A DNA stretch of 64,000 nucleotides from Nannobrachium achirus (Eukaryota; Chordata; Actinopteri; Myctophiformes; Myctophidae). Both the position numbers and the translations under genes were made by a program. Under the pieces are notes generated by a model. The model had not been told where the DNA came from. It searched no databases and was given only the letters and a program-made list of their open reading frames with translations. The DNA is taken from assembly GCA_963921795.1 (NCBI GenBank), contig OY997653.1, positions 522,501 to 586,500 of the forward strand, in the 5' to 3' direction. Numbering within the stretch: the first letter of the stretch is position 1; each line of letters begins with the position of its first letter. Positions 22,406 through 33,735 of the stretch are shown piece by piece.

Positions 22406-24232
22406 CATGGCCCATTGGTCAGAACTAGTCCCAAGTCCCAACATACCTTTCTCCTAACCCCTACAAGTACATACCTTTCTCCTAAACCCAACAAGTTGAT
22501 CGTCACAGATATCAGACCTGTTGACCTTGATTTTAGCAATTCTCCAGACAAGGGCATGTGTTTAGTTTTTTAAGGAGAAAAAATAAAACACGTTCTTGTT
22601 TTTTAGGAGCAGTATTACAATCCAGTAGATGGGAGTGGGTTTCTTCAGCTAATGACAGAAACCCAGTGTCTTGAGGGCATCGCACTGATGATGGTCAAGG
22701 AGAAGATGAAACAGACCTTCACCCATCGCCAAACAATGGTTCATGACCCAGTGAAGTCCTCTGAAATATTCACCACCTTTACAAGATTTCTTGACATTGC
22801 AGCTGGTATGTCGCTCTTTAACTGTCTTGCCTTAAAGTCAAACAGAAATGAAAAATGACTTTAAACAGATCACATCCCTGGTCATAGGGTGAACCCATTA
22901 AAATGTATGCCATGTTGTCTGTATTCCATCCTGTCTGCAGATACAGGATTTCAGTCTGATGTTTGGTGATGACATCGCTGCAGAAGTGGCCTACTTACTC
23001 ACTACATGCAGTAAGTCCTTGAACAAAGCTGTGGACTCGCCCAGACAGGCGACCATGTAGATCTGCTTCATAATGCTGAATCCACAACAGAAGAACTGGA
23101 AAATGGTACGCTGGAATTAAAGGAATAATACTAATGGAAGAGGGGATGGTTTTGAAACCAAAATGTAAACTGATTTTAGTAAAAATGTCTTTGTTTCCCC
23201 CCACCCTTGTATTTTCAGGATGGGACAGTGAGATGTCCTCCATCTTGCCTTATCCACCACATGCCACCCTCACCTCAAGGCCGCAACGAGACCAGGAAAG
23301 CTCTCAGCCCGACAAGCCATTGACCACCTTTTGAAGTTTATCTAGGTAAGGTTACAGTTCAATTAAAGTTTTTAAGATGGCTCACTGTACTGTCCCTAAT
23401 ATTCACCCTTAAAACTATACTTTTCTGAAATTATGCGATGACCATGCTCATCTGTAATCAGCGACTGATATGTGTCTGCTTCTAAATCTAAATACTGAAT
23501 GAAGAAATTCAAAAACTGTCCTGGGTGTTCCCAAAAGCCTGATTAGATGCTAAAATGACAAAAAGTAATTTTGAAATTGAAATATCTCTTTAAGTTACTC
23601 TAGACCCCCGGGTGTGTTGTTATAAATATCCCCTACCCTGGCTGGGTCACCCACCATTCACAAAAAATGAAGCATAGTGTTGCAGTTGTCAATTCTGTCA
23701 GCTCATTTCTTTGTCTCACTTGAAACTTTACATTTTCTGTTTACTGGAGAGATGGGGAGAGAAGGTTGCCGTTGAACATGACAATCCCTGCTACTGAGAA
23801 AATAAATATTCCATAGCAATGGCATAGCAATGACTGTTATCAGAATATAGCGCTATTTAACACTTATTTGTACTCAACCTTTGAATATGTTGGGATTGTC
23901 ATAATATTTTTTCCTCTTCATTCCAGGCATTGAACACCTGCAAGCTCTACAGGGACTTGTTGAGATGGTTGGGGACATGGAGAATGAGATGGCAGATCCA
24001 ATGTGAAAAGTTTAGGTGTTGGCCATTGAGGTGCAAGAGCTATATCCAGGTATGTATAAATGTATAATGGATTTTACATTTTTGATGGTACGATTATAGT
24101 CCAGGTAAAAATTTGGGAGGTAGACGAACATGTTCAATATACATTTCACACTACAGTGAGAAGATTAACTATCTTAACTATATCCCATACTACGCTTTGT
24201 GATCTGATAGAGCTAGAAAGTTAAGTTTCCTT

Positions 24233-24401
24233 TAGGCCTGCTTTACACTGGCAGTCAAATCCAGCCTAAATCAGATCTGAGTCACATTCAGATTGGAATC
24301 CGATTGGCTTAAATGGTCACATGGAACCAATCAGATTCCAACCCGGATGTGACACAGATCTGATTCAGGCTGGGTTTGGCTGCCAGTGTAAACCAGGCCT
24401 A
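24233..24401. mobile_element. 169-bp fold-back MITE
   Basis: Ends TAGGCCTG / CAGGCCTA, and most of its length pairs: TTTACACTGGCAG, CAGCCT, AATCAGATCTG and GTCACAT all have inverted partners. No coding. The TSD is ambiguous because of local TTA/TAA. Confidence 0.85.
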
Positions 24402-24947
24402 ATTAGATCACACAATGGTCTGTTTCCATGGTCCACTTGAAGAGCAGAAACTTTGTGAAATGTGTTAATCATGGAATCTTTGTTCACTGGCTGTGGACTC
24501 TGTGTTCTCGTTGGAACAGGTAGCCATTCACCACAGTGCTAAGAAGGACTGCAGTCGCCTGTTCCACCAGCTGTTTGACAAATTCTTCACGACTGAAGAA
24601 CTGGAAGGATGCAGTTGTCACAGGGAGGCATGGTGTTGTTCCAGAGCTCGAAGGCAAACATATGCTGGACCCCACCAAAGTGGAAAAGATTCAAAGTAAG
24701 TTTATCTTACACTTACACGTTTTGTAAAGTATATTCAGATATACAGTATGATGTCACCATTGCATTGGTTATATGTGGGAAATAATAATGTGTCTGACAC
24801 ATTGTGCAGTAGTTAGTAAAGAAATGCTGCCCAGCTTCAACATGATGTTGCAGTGGTGAGAGTCTCTCCCAGTCTAGTCAAATACTTTTTAATGTAATAT
24901 TGTAACATCCCCCACTGACTGAGCAAAGAACCGAACATGGGGAAAAC

Positions 24948-25101
24948 TAGCCCCATATAGAACCTCACTCTCCGCTGCATACCGTTGTGCATACCGAGGT
25001 AGAGGTTCTATCCAAAAAGTAAAGGTAGTTCCATGCTCCCAGAGTATGATTTTCCATCCCGCGGTGCATAACAGTATGCAGCAGAGGTTCTATATGGGCT
25101 A
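24948..25101. mobile_element. 154-bp MITE with 9-bp TSD
   Basis: TIRs TAGCCCCATATAGAACCTC / GAGGTTCTATATGGGCTA (one base indel). Flanked by GGGGAAAAC on both sides (24939-24947, 25102-25110). An inner pair GCTGCATAC / GTATGCAGC is also inverted. An 8-bp reading of the TSD is possible. Confidence 0.85.
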
Positions 25102-25229
25102 GGGGAAAACATGTTTAATGTGCTATTATAGCTAATTTCATCTTCTCTGTCTCCAATCTTACGGTATAGCACCGGAGCTGGATGGAAGGCAGTATCGGTG
25201 GAAACATCAAGACTGGTTGGACAACGCTG

Positions 25230-25720
25230 AGGTGATTCACAGCAAGGGGAAGAGCAGGCTGTTCTTCCTGAGAAGACTGCGATCGTTTTGCCACCAAACA
25301 GTTTTTTTTTTATTAATGTGGAATAACGTGCTGGGGAGGAACAACTGAGCGAGTGACACCTTCAACTCAACAGACTGGTGAGGAAGGCGGGCTCCGTTGT
25401 TGGGTTCTCCTTGTAGGGGGTGGAGGATTAATTGGCCAGGATGCAAATGGCTAGGACGCTGGATATCCTCCCACCCCCTCCACCTTCCTTGGATAGACAG
25501 AGGATCCGATAGATTCATCTACCCAGGACGGAGATGTGAGAGACTGGGAAAGTCCTTTGTGAATGTTATACAATGAGAGACACAGCGGTTGGACAACTGT
25601 AACTTAACTGGAATAATTGTTACTGACTGTTCCTGTGCGGCTTTGCTGGGAGTCCAGCCCATGTCACTTCTACTTTTTTGCACTGACCAATGGACATTTT
25701 GCATTCTCTGTAAGTATGTG
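25230..25720 (+). mobile_element. LINE ORF 3' fragment (SRLFFLRRLRSF)
   Basis: SKGKSRLFFLRRLRSF, then across frame changes RLVRKAGSVVGFSL and a tail ending in CTTTTTTGCACTGACC. Matches the C-terminal part of a fish non-LTR reverse-transcriptase ORF. Related to the minus-strand fragment at 55075-55440 (NRINKLIKKAGSVIGLP). 5'-truncated and full of stops. Confidence 0.65.
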
Positions 25721-25738
25721 CCTGTATGTTAATTACTG

Positions 25739-25740
<2 letters not shown>

Positions 25741-25828
<88 letters not shown>
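25741..25828. repeat. (AC)n microsatellite
   Basis: About 44 units. Confidence 0.97.
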
Positions 25829-25831
<3 letters not shown>

Positions 25832-25989
25832 GTGTGGCCATTAATGTGCCAGGCTACAGCAGTCAATATGTCGTCAGTTCAGTTTTCAAATGGAACATAC
25901 AGTATCAGTGTCAGTTGAGTTCTGCTTGTATGTGAATAAATGCTAATAATGACTTCAAGATTGTGTGTTTTATTTTGTATTCCTGTAGG

Positions 25990-26355
25990 TATATATAGAG
26001 AGTATGGTATGTGTATCATTTAACACATATATGTACATATATGTTGTGCATATATGTGCATATATTCTACATATATATGTGTACATACCAGTCAAAGGTT
26101 TGGACACAGCTTCTCAAACACACATTGAAAAGAAGCTGTGTCCAAACCTTTGACTGGTAGGCTATGTGCATATATCTTGCGACCATATATAAACATGTGT
26201 GCATATATACATATATGTACATATATGTCTATATGCACACATATATGACATATATGACATATAGGCAGCCATTTTTTATATGTGGCATATATGTTAGACA
26301 TATATGCATGCATATATTAAAACATATATGTTCATATATTTTTCTTCCGTGTGTA
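25990..26355. repeat. CATATATG-type degenerate tandem sequence, second block
   Basis: Same composition as 18457-18785, just upstream of the fifth KDZ exon. A 74-bp Tc1-type hairpin has inserted at 26086. Confidence 0.85.
26086..26159. mobile_element. 74-bp hairpin made of two Tc1/mariner-type TIRs
   Basis: Arms TACCAGTCAAAGGTTTGGAC and inverse, continuing through ACAGCTTCT, around a loop of about 14 bases. The sequence matches the well-known CAGTCAAAAGTTTGGACA-type fish Tc1 termini. All interior sequence is gone. It lies in TA-rich DNA, as expected for a TA target. Confidence 0.85.
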
Positions 26356-26459
26356 TAACAGAATGTATTTATTACTAGTAAAACAAGTATAATATGCACC
26401 AAGTAACCTCATATTGTATGATATTGAAAAATGTTTGGGTACCTTTTTGTTTTCTTTAG

Positions 26460-26553
26460 ATCTGAGGAACAGGCACTCTTTGATGGCATCTTTATAGCCA
26501 AGGATGAAGATGTGTCTAAATTTGTAGAGAACATCCACAAGACAACAAAACAT
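26460..26553 (+). pseudogene. KDZ transposase exon (SEEQALFDGIFIAKDED)
   Basis: Acceptor TTTTCTTTAG. The phase matches the AVDGNRKH..AA|R exon (AG|A TCT). Reads (R)SEEQALFDGIFIAKDEDV, then KFVENIHKTTKH, and ends at GTAAGA in phase 0, which also fits the next exon at 42502. It is intact, but separated from its neighbours by 12 and 16 kb of inserted DNA. Confidence 0.85.
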
Positions 26554-26584
26554 GTAAGATTGCATACTGTAAGCAGTGATGGGC

Positions 26585-27085
26585 TATGGAGTTTTTTTTG
26601 TATCAAAATGTCAAAAGCAAACAAATAAAAATCGAGAGAGAAAAAATAAAAACAGACCAAAAAACTTTTATCCAAGCAAAATAAAAAGTACAGAGAGATA
26701 AAAAAAATAAAAACAGACCAAAAGAAATGTAACCACAAGCAAAAAATAAATAAATCCAAACAAAGAATTTCAAACAGCAATCAAAAAATATATAATTGCA
26801 AGCAAAAAAATAATAATAATACTAATAAAGAAAAAAAAATCGAGAACAAAACTTTTAAACTCAATATTTGCAAGCAAAATAATAATAATAAAGAAAAAAA
26901 ACTTGAGAACAAAACTTTTAAAACTAAGCAAACATATTTAAAAAGAAAAAATCAAGCAAAACTTTTGTGTGCTAAAACAAATTATTTGAATGTGTTTTTC
27001 CAGTTTGTGAAATAAAGTTATTTTTTTCGATTTTTTTTTTGACTTTTTTTTCTAAGTTTTTGGTCTCGATTTTTTTTTCTTTGTT
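26585..27085. repeat. Left long TIR of the 12.2-kb element
   Basis: A-rich on this strand, with internal repeats AAGCAAAATAATAATAATAA and AAAACTTTTAAA at several spots. Pairs with 38299-38809. Confidence 0.93.
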
Positions 27086-27210
27086 TGCGATTTATTTTCT
27101 GCAAGTTCAAGGTCAGGAGGCGTGTCCCAGAGCCTTCTACATGTAAGACTCCTCTCCATTGGTCACTGACCGGGTCTGACGGACAGGGCACTGCTGCCCG
27201 TGTGCTGCAG

Positions 27211-27845
27211 TGTAGAGATGGGATTTATGGCTCTTTGAAGTGAGCCGGATCTCTGGGATCCGTTCCTTTCAAAGAGCCGTTCAAAAGTTTCTGTGTGGAG
27301 TTTGCATGTTCTCCCCGTGTCTCCTAGGGTTGATACCCTCACAAAAACATGCACGTAATCCTGGTCTCAATAATGCCTCCCCCTGGCCAGCCGGGGCGCC
27401 TGATGGAGGGGAAAGGAACTGGTTGGAATAACGTGTTCCTTCCACGCGCTACGTCCAAACCAGGGAAATCTCCACTGTCAGGTGAAAAGAAGCAACTTGG
27501 ACTCCTCATGCATAGAAGGAAGCATGAGGTCAGTCCGTTGCCTCCCCAGGTTGGCAGAGGGAGAGCAGAGCCCAGGATTACATAGGCAATTGGCACTGGG
27601 TGAAAAAATGGGTTACAAAATTGTGGGATAAAAATTATAAGAGCCGTTCAAAAGACTGGCTCATTCGAGTTACTGGTTACTAGATTTTGATCATAATTAC
27701 AAATAACTTCAACCCTATACATGTTTTCCCACCACTGTTTCATTAGAAAGGAACAGCTCGGCGCTCCCTACTGTGAACCGAATCATATCGTTCATTTCAA
27801 AGAGCCGTTCAAAAGACTTGATTCGTTCGCGAGCGTCCCACCTCG
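27211..27845. mobile_element. hAT-like element with GAGCCGTTC motifs, split by a SINE
   Basis: Ends TAGAGATGGGA / GTCCCACCT and mirrored GGCTCTTTGAA / TTTCAAAGAGCC motifs. I could not confirm a TSD. A SINE lies inside. Confidence 0.5.
27288..27638 (+). mobile_element. SINE with 16-bp TSD
   Basis: Flanked by AAGAGCCGTTCAAAAG on both sides (27272-27287, 27639-27654), typical of target-primed insertion. Contains GTGTGGAGTTTGCATGTTCT and CCCCGTGTC near the start, a core widespread in fish SINEs, and an A-rich tail (GTGAAAAAATGGG..). A tRNA-like head is not seen, so it is 5'-truncated or of another type. Confidence 0.85.
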
Positions 27846-27849
27846 GCAA

Positions 27850-27968
27850 GCGTTCAACTTCTTTCACTTCCTGCTGCTGCTTGGACCCTACGCTGCCTCC
27901 ACCCGCTGCAGCTGCGGGAGCTTATTTCAACTCGACCACAGTCCACTCTCCACACAGAAAGTCGATGC
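27850..27968 (+). other. Putative 5' UTR exon of the cargo gene
   Basis: GC-rich stretch rich in CTGCTGC/CTGCAGCTGC, ending at a strong donor GATGC|GTAAGT. The next exon begins with the ATG at 28990. No TATA box was recognised. Confidence 0.4.
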
Positions 27969-28187
27969 GTAAGTATGATTTTAGTTCGTTTTAACTTTAT
28001 CACATTAAGTTGACTTTTATTTCGTTAAATGATAGTTTTTACAGTTGGCCGCTGCATGTGCCGTGCGCTGAAACACATGTGTAGCGTGCAGGTGCCTGTC
28101 TTCGCCCCGTGTGTTGCAAACTTTACTAAACTTCTGTTGATAGAATAGTTCTTCTGGAAACCCAGTATTAGTACTGAACATACATTG

Positions 28188-28872
28188 GGGCAGGGGTCCC
28201 CCAAATGCCTAAATGCCATTAAATGGGGGCCTAATGCATTTCAAACTGGAACCAAATGGACCCTATCTTTTTTGCTTTTCTGTTAAGCATCTGTGCTTTG
28301 TTTTCTCCCTGTAAAGCACTTTGAGCTGCATTTCATGTCATGAAAGGTGCTATACAAATAAAGTCAATGAGGATTATTATTAATCCATTTGTACACTCAG
28401 AATTACATTAACATCGCTTTTACAATATAAGTGTGGATCCTAGAGGTACCATTTAATGGGGGTCCATAGCCTATTGCATGTCAAACTGGAACCAAATGGA
28501 CCCTAACCCATTTGTGTACATATCATTAAATTAGCATTGATTTTACAACTTTTTGGGGGATCCTAGAGATGGAAATGATACTTAATGGGGGTCCGTAGCC
28601 TAATGCATGTAAAACTGGAACCAAATGGAGGCTAGCCCATTTGTACTCTAGGATCACAATATAAATTGTGATCCTAGAGGGAGAAATACCCTTAAAAGGG
28701 GTCCATAGACTAATGCATGTCTAACTGGGGGCCCTTGAAATGAGAACCACTGCTAGAGTCATGAAAACCTTCTCTAATGGGGGTCGCTTTCAAATCTTTT
28801 CAAATGGGGTTCCACAGTCTATTAAGTGTCAGTTTGGGGGATCTTGACATGAAAAAGTTTGAGAACCACTGC
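28188..28872. repeat. Imperfect ~130-bp tandem repeat in a hAT-Charlie-like element
   Basis: Three to four units built around GGGGGTCCATAGCCTAATGC, AACTGGAACCAAATGGACCC and GATCCTAGAG. It begins near CAGGGGTCCCCC and ends near TTTGAGAACCACTG. Embedded in it is a LINE tail at 28313-28375. Confidence 0.7.
28313..28375 (+). mobile_element. L2-type LINE/SINE 3' tail
   Basis: AAAGCACTTTGAGCTGCATT then GGTGCTATACAAATAAAGTC, the characteristic end of vertebrate L2-like LINEs and dependent SINEs. Confidence 0.65.
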
Positions 28873-28988
28873 CCTATAAAAGTGCCTACTGACAGTCTTA
28901 ACCAAAACGCTTTTTAGCCATGCCATCTATGTATTATGGTCTTGCCTTTTCACTTCACGACAATAACTTTTCCTTGTCTCCATGGCAG

Positions 28989-30433
28989 AATGCAGAACCC
29001 ACCAGGAAGCAGTGTCAGACCACCCCAGGCTTGGGTATGGATAATGTATTCACATACATCTGCTCATCATGTGTGGGGCAACAGAGACTGTAACTAATCA
29101 TGAATGGGTTTTAGGCTCTGTGCTCTCATTGTAACAATTTTAATTAACCGTAGTGATTTGATTGTCATTCCAGTTTGACGAGCAGTCAACCTCTAGCGGG
29201 GGCAACCGGCCTGTGCCTGGTCACACTCCTCCGATGCACAGGTAAATATACGCAGAGTCAGACCACAGGCTTATGTAAGGACCAGGCCTGGAATTTTTTC
29301 ATTTTAGGGGCAAGGCCACTTGGCCTTTGGTGTCTTCAGTTTTTTGAGGGCACAAAGGCCAAATGCCAGGGCAGGAAGGCCATCAAATAAAACAAGATTT
29401 TAGTCCATTGAAAGAATTTGTTGAATTTAAGGGTTAGGGATGATAACCTAATCTGCAGTGAAATAGATAAATGATGGTATTTACAATCTGATCCATGCTC
29501 AGCCCTGCACTAATCAAAGTCACCGGATTGGTTTAAAGATGGGGACTCGGGGGAGTTTAGATTTCAGAATCTCAACAAAAGACGCCGGTGTCTACTGTCA
29601 GACTGTCTACATATTGACCAGAAAGAGACAGAGGAGAAAGTGGTACAGTCAGCTGGGGCATTAAGGTCACTGTGGCCTCAGGTCATGCCATTGGTTTGAG
29701 GGGCACAAGGCCAAACTGAGGGGCAACGGCGGCCATGGCCTTCATGGCCTCCCTGAAATTCCTGCCCTGGTAAGGAGAGGTCATAGTTGGGCAACAGAGA
29801 CAAATTATAAATATGCGCGAGGCTGTTGTATCGTTCTAGTTTAATTAACCTATGCGACTTAATTGTCATTCCAGCTTGACGAGCCAACATCTAGTTACGG
29901 CCTAAGCGGGGCCAACCGGCCTATGCCTGGCCAAACACAGATGCACAGGTAAAGATCAAGCTGTTTGTACGATGTTGCTATACAGAAGTGCTATGAAATG
30001 CATTTAATGGCTTAATGATTTTTTTCCTATTGATTGCTTATGCCTTGCAGACATAGAGTTCAATTGTATTATTTGTATTTGTTACATTCTTAAGACAAAA
30101 ATAAAATTGTTAGAATGAATTTCCCCCCTTTGATTTAATGGCCAGCAAACAAGACACTACTCCAACTCACCTCGACGAGCTGGAGCTACTTCGGGCCGGC
30201 CTAGGAAAGAGGACAGTACAGTGTCCATAACCCACGACTTAAGTCATGCAGAGGTGTGATGTCTGCATTTTCAAATCTATCAAGAATATTGTGTAGTAAA
30301 AATATTGTACTATTGTACTGTCTAATTACAAGCATCTTATTTCCTTTCCCTCATCAGTTATCAAGTTTATTAAGGAGCACCTTTCCCCAAATAAACATAC
30401 TTCAAGAAAGATGGCTTTTATACAAGGCAGCAG
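28989..30433 (+). CDS. Cargo gene of the 12.2-kb element, 5' exons, with duplicated alternative exons
   Basis: ATG (28990) begins MQNPPGSSVRPPQAW, donor GTATGG, phase 0. Two alternative second exons follow: 29174-29241 (FDEQSTSSGGNRPVPGH..PPMH) and 29875-29948 (LDEPTSSYGLSGANRPMPGQ..). Both have a CATTCCAG acceptor and GTAAA donor, and both are phase 0 in and phase 2 out. Exon 30154-30253 (RHYSNSPRRAGATSGRPRKE.., acceptor ACAAG) joins either in frame. Exon 30358-30433 (LSSLLRSTFPQINILQERWL) continues in phase 0 and exits at GTGTGC. The N-terminal part is Ser/Pro/Arg-rich and disordered-looking. The LL..FP block loosely recalls N-terminal modules of G2E3-like teleost proteins, but I do not assign a family. 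A later exon may be 31603-31744. Confidence 0.5.
29283..29769. mobile_element. hAT-type element between the two alternative exons
   Basis: Ends CAGGCCTGGAATTTT / AAATTCCTGCCCTG, flanked by GTAAGGAC and GTAAGGAG (8 bp, last base differs). Interior motifs GGCCACTTGGCCTTTGG and CTGAGGGGC. A truncated inverted copy lies at 34228-34592. Confidence 0.8.
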
Positions 30434-30540
30434 GTGTGCTTTTAAGTCATCACTATACATATTCCAACAAAGTTCATCAGATGGAGAATACATTTAAATG
30501 CACTATGAGTTTCCAACTCATCTTGAAGAGGAACTATGTA

Positions 30541-30651
30541 TAAGCACTGTTTTCCTCCTGCCGAGAGTTCTGAGGACAGTTCCGGTGTATCCGATTTCTC
30601 CATGGACCGGGTACATTTTCCTCCTGCCATTTCTGCCTTTAAAAGCATGTA
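30541..30651 (+). other. Possible further cargo exon (ESSEDSSGVSDFSMDRVHF)
   Basis: Open stretch with a Ser/acidic character that would suit the disordered cargo protein. Splice sites not convincing. Confidence 0.25.
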
Positions 30652-30879
30652 ACTGAATTAACCCATTTAGACCTGTGGTCGATTATAACAATGCCTTCTA
30701 AAAACCTTTAAATTCGTATCAAAAACAAGTTACATTAATGATGTTAATATATGCATAGCAAATACTAATGTCACAGAGGTAGCATCTTATAGGTGGCACC
30801 ACGTCTAATGATGCACAACCTTACAGCATAGTGCATTTCTTAACCAGTTCTTAACCGACATTAACAAATCTACACTTAA

Positions 30880-31003
30880 TAATAATAATAATAATAATAA
30901 ATTTTATTTATAACGCACTTTATATTTGGAACAAATCTCAAAGTGCTACATTGATAAAATAAAATAAAAATAGCGAAGCAGAAGCAAAACACGGCCAACA
31001 AAA

Positions 31004-31037
<34 letters not shown>

Positions 31038-31598
31038 AGGACTAGCAAGGTGAAAACTGTTAAATCCGTAACTTAAGAACACATCTCATGGCAGATTAGA
31101 AGCACATATGTTCAACAATGAAAAAAGAAAAAAGAAGGATTAAAAACACAAGGGCATCTAAAAGGACTTCCTAGGCAAATGCCTTGTTAAAAAGAAAGGT
31201 CTTAAGTCCCCTTTTAAAAGAGTCAACTGACTGTGGTGCTCTAAGATGGTCAGGGAGAGCATTCCACAGCAGAGGAGCCGCAGAGCAAAAAGCCCGGTCC
31301 CCCATAGTGCGTAGGTGAGTCTTTTTTGTTTTAAGTTTGTTGTTGTGTCCAGAGCGGAGGGAGCGTGTGGAGCGTGTGGAGGTTGGGGGTTCGATGAGTT
31401 CTTTGAGATATGAGGGGGCGTTGCCGTGGATGCATTGGTGGGTGAGGAGGCAGACCTTGAATTCAATCCTGGAGGAGACGGGGAGCCAGTGGAGGGAATG
31501 GAGTATGGGTGTGATGTGATCAAATTTTCGCACTCTCATCAGGACCCTGGCAGCACTGTTCTGGATGTATTGCAGCCTCTGGAACATTTACTGTTCAC
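30880..31598 (-). mobile_element. L2-type LINE, 3' end with ORF2 C-terminus
   Basis: An open frame (31587-31171 minus) reads QRLQYIQNSAARVLMRVRKF..HITPILHSLHWLPV..RIEFKVCLLTHQC..APSYLKEL..GDRAFCSAAPLLWNALPDHL..VDSFKRGLKTFLF. This LHWLPV..ILF..APSYL..R..LWN.LP signature is the C-terminal end of L2/CR1-like reverse-transcriptase ORFs. It has a 3' UTR with an A-run (31009-31036 on +) and a (TTA)n tail at 30880. 5'-truncated; the truncation point abuts the acceptor of the exon at 31603. Confidence 0.88.
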
Positions 31599-31602
31599 TC
31601 AG

Positions 31603-31744
31603 GATGAGGAGGAGGATGAAAATGAGGTGGTTTTCATGCAAGAGTCCACCTGCTGCTCAAGGACCTTGTGTTGGGGAACCGGGGACCAGACCAAGTGCTG
31701 CTGAAGGTGTACCAGGGCCCAGTGGGCAACAGCTCCTTGCACAG
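31603..31744 (+). pseudogene. Exon remnant (DEEEDENEVVF / LLKVYQGPVGNSSLHR)
   Basis: Acceptor TTCACTCAG, donor GTACAT. The first frame reads DEEEDENEVVFMQES. After a one-base shift it reads HLLLKDLVLGNRGPDQVLLK then VYQGPVGNSSLHR, which looks like the genuine conserved sequence. Probably a downstream exon of the cargo gene, now frameshifted. Confidence 0.45.
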
Positions 31745-32803
<1,059 letters not shown>

Positions 32804-33450
32804 TACCTAGAAATAAATGCCTCTGTCCTTGTTGTCAGCTTTCCCTGATGAATAATAATATTCTTGTTGACACCACATGTTTATTCTCCAGTTGTAATCT
32901 ACTATTTTTGCTATTACTCATAATTGTCACTTTGGGGTTCTGTTTTTATATTGATATTTATGTTTAACTTTATATTGTATTAGTCCGGCAGCCACTGATG
33001 TGACAATACCTCTATTACTAAATAGACTACTGAAAATGTCTTGGACCCAGACATGTTTTCTATACATAGGCATATTTTGAGAAAATGGGCCTGTTGTGGA
33101 ATTCTGGATCAATCAGTAATCAATAAGGCAAGTAGGAGACGTACATGATATCATGGGGAGAAGTACAATAACACATGTCAGTGGTACGGTAGTTCTGCCA
33201 AGAGAACAGGGGAGAGATCATAGTTCTGTTACTGTAGCTGCTTCCATGGACTGGCTGAACCATATAACAAGATAAGCTGTTCCAAAACAATAGCTATGAG
33301 GCATATTGGAGACAACTAGGCTCTTGCAACCTACTGTACCAAATATAATGTATTGAAGTATTATAATTGAAGGTAAATATAAAGGTTAGATATAAGCGAT
33401 ATTATTGCTTCTGCAGGCCCCTGGCACCAACATGCAAAAGGATTCCCCTG
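32804..33450. other. No gene recognised
   Basis: AT-rich, no supported feature. Confidence 0.4.
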
Positions 33451-33735
33451 AAGCATTAGTTCTCAAAGTGGCTTCTGGGGATACCCAGGTGTCCTTGTGG
33501 GAGTTCCAGCAGGTCCCCAGCTAAATGATAGTTAGGAACCAAATGGATCCTTATGGGTCTGTAACTCAGAGAGTGTACTGCTTTTACAATATAAATCTGG
33601 GTCTTGGGGGATAGGGGTCCTTAGCCTAATGCATGTAAAATGGGGGTCATTGAAATTAAAATGGTTGGAAATCACAGACAAATCTTCTCTTACGGGGGTC
33701 ACTGGCATATTTTTTCAAATGGGGGTCTGTGGGCT
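33451..33735. repeat. Second copy of the GGGGGTCC / GGAACCAAATGGA repeat family
   Basis: TTCTCAAAGTGGCTTCTGGG start, AGGAACCAAATGGATCC, TTAGCCTAATGCATGTAAAA and TCAAATGGGGGTCTGTGGG match 28188-28872. Confidence 0.65.

Larger units (their letters stand above)
21835..23345 (+). pseudogene. Multi-exon gene remnant, fish transposon-associated family (EQYYNPVDGSGF / WDSEMSS)
   Basis: Four exons with good splice sites. 21835-21949 (EQYYNPVDGSGFLAWRVKTL.., donor GTATGT). 22607-22805 (EQYYNPVDGSGFLQLMTETQ..EGIALMMVKEKMKQTF..FTTFTRFLDIAA). 22941-23010 (IQDFSLMFGDD). 23219-23345 (WDSEMSSIL..., donor GTAAG). The blocks MK.TF..RQ..HDP, RFLD..IQDF.L.FG and WDSEMSS recall an uncharacterised multi-copy protein family I know from teleost genomes; its function is unknown to me. 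The first exon is duplicated, and junctions after 22805 and inside 23219-23345 need frame changes, so it is decayed. A C-terminal piece of a similar protein lies at 44.8-45.2 kb. Confidence 0.5.
23937..25240 (+). pseudogene. BEN-domain-like gene remnant
   Basis: Exon 23937-24049 (acceptor TTCCAG, donor GTATGT) reads GIEHLQALQGLVEMVGDMEN then EMADPM, followed by in-frame TGA and TAG before VLAIEVQELYP. The exon near 24486-24695 (donor GTAAG) reads FSLEQVAIHHSAKKDCSRLF, then FDKFFTTEELEG, then in a shifted frame AVVTGRHGVVP and LDPTKVEKIQ. A lysine/cysteine start, hydrophobic helix, F-x-x-E-E-L, then L-D-P-x-K-V-x-x-I is the layout of a BEN domain, a DNA- or protein-binding module. A last piece, APELDGRQYRWKHQDWLD, begins at 25170. 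It is then run into by a LINE tail. Stops and a frameshift show it is dead. Confidence 0.55.
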
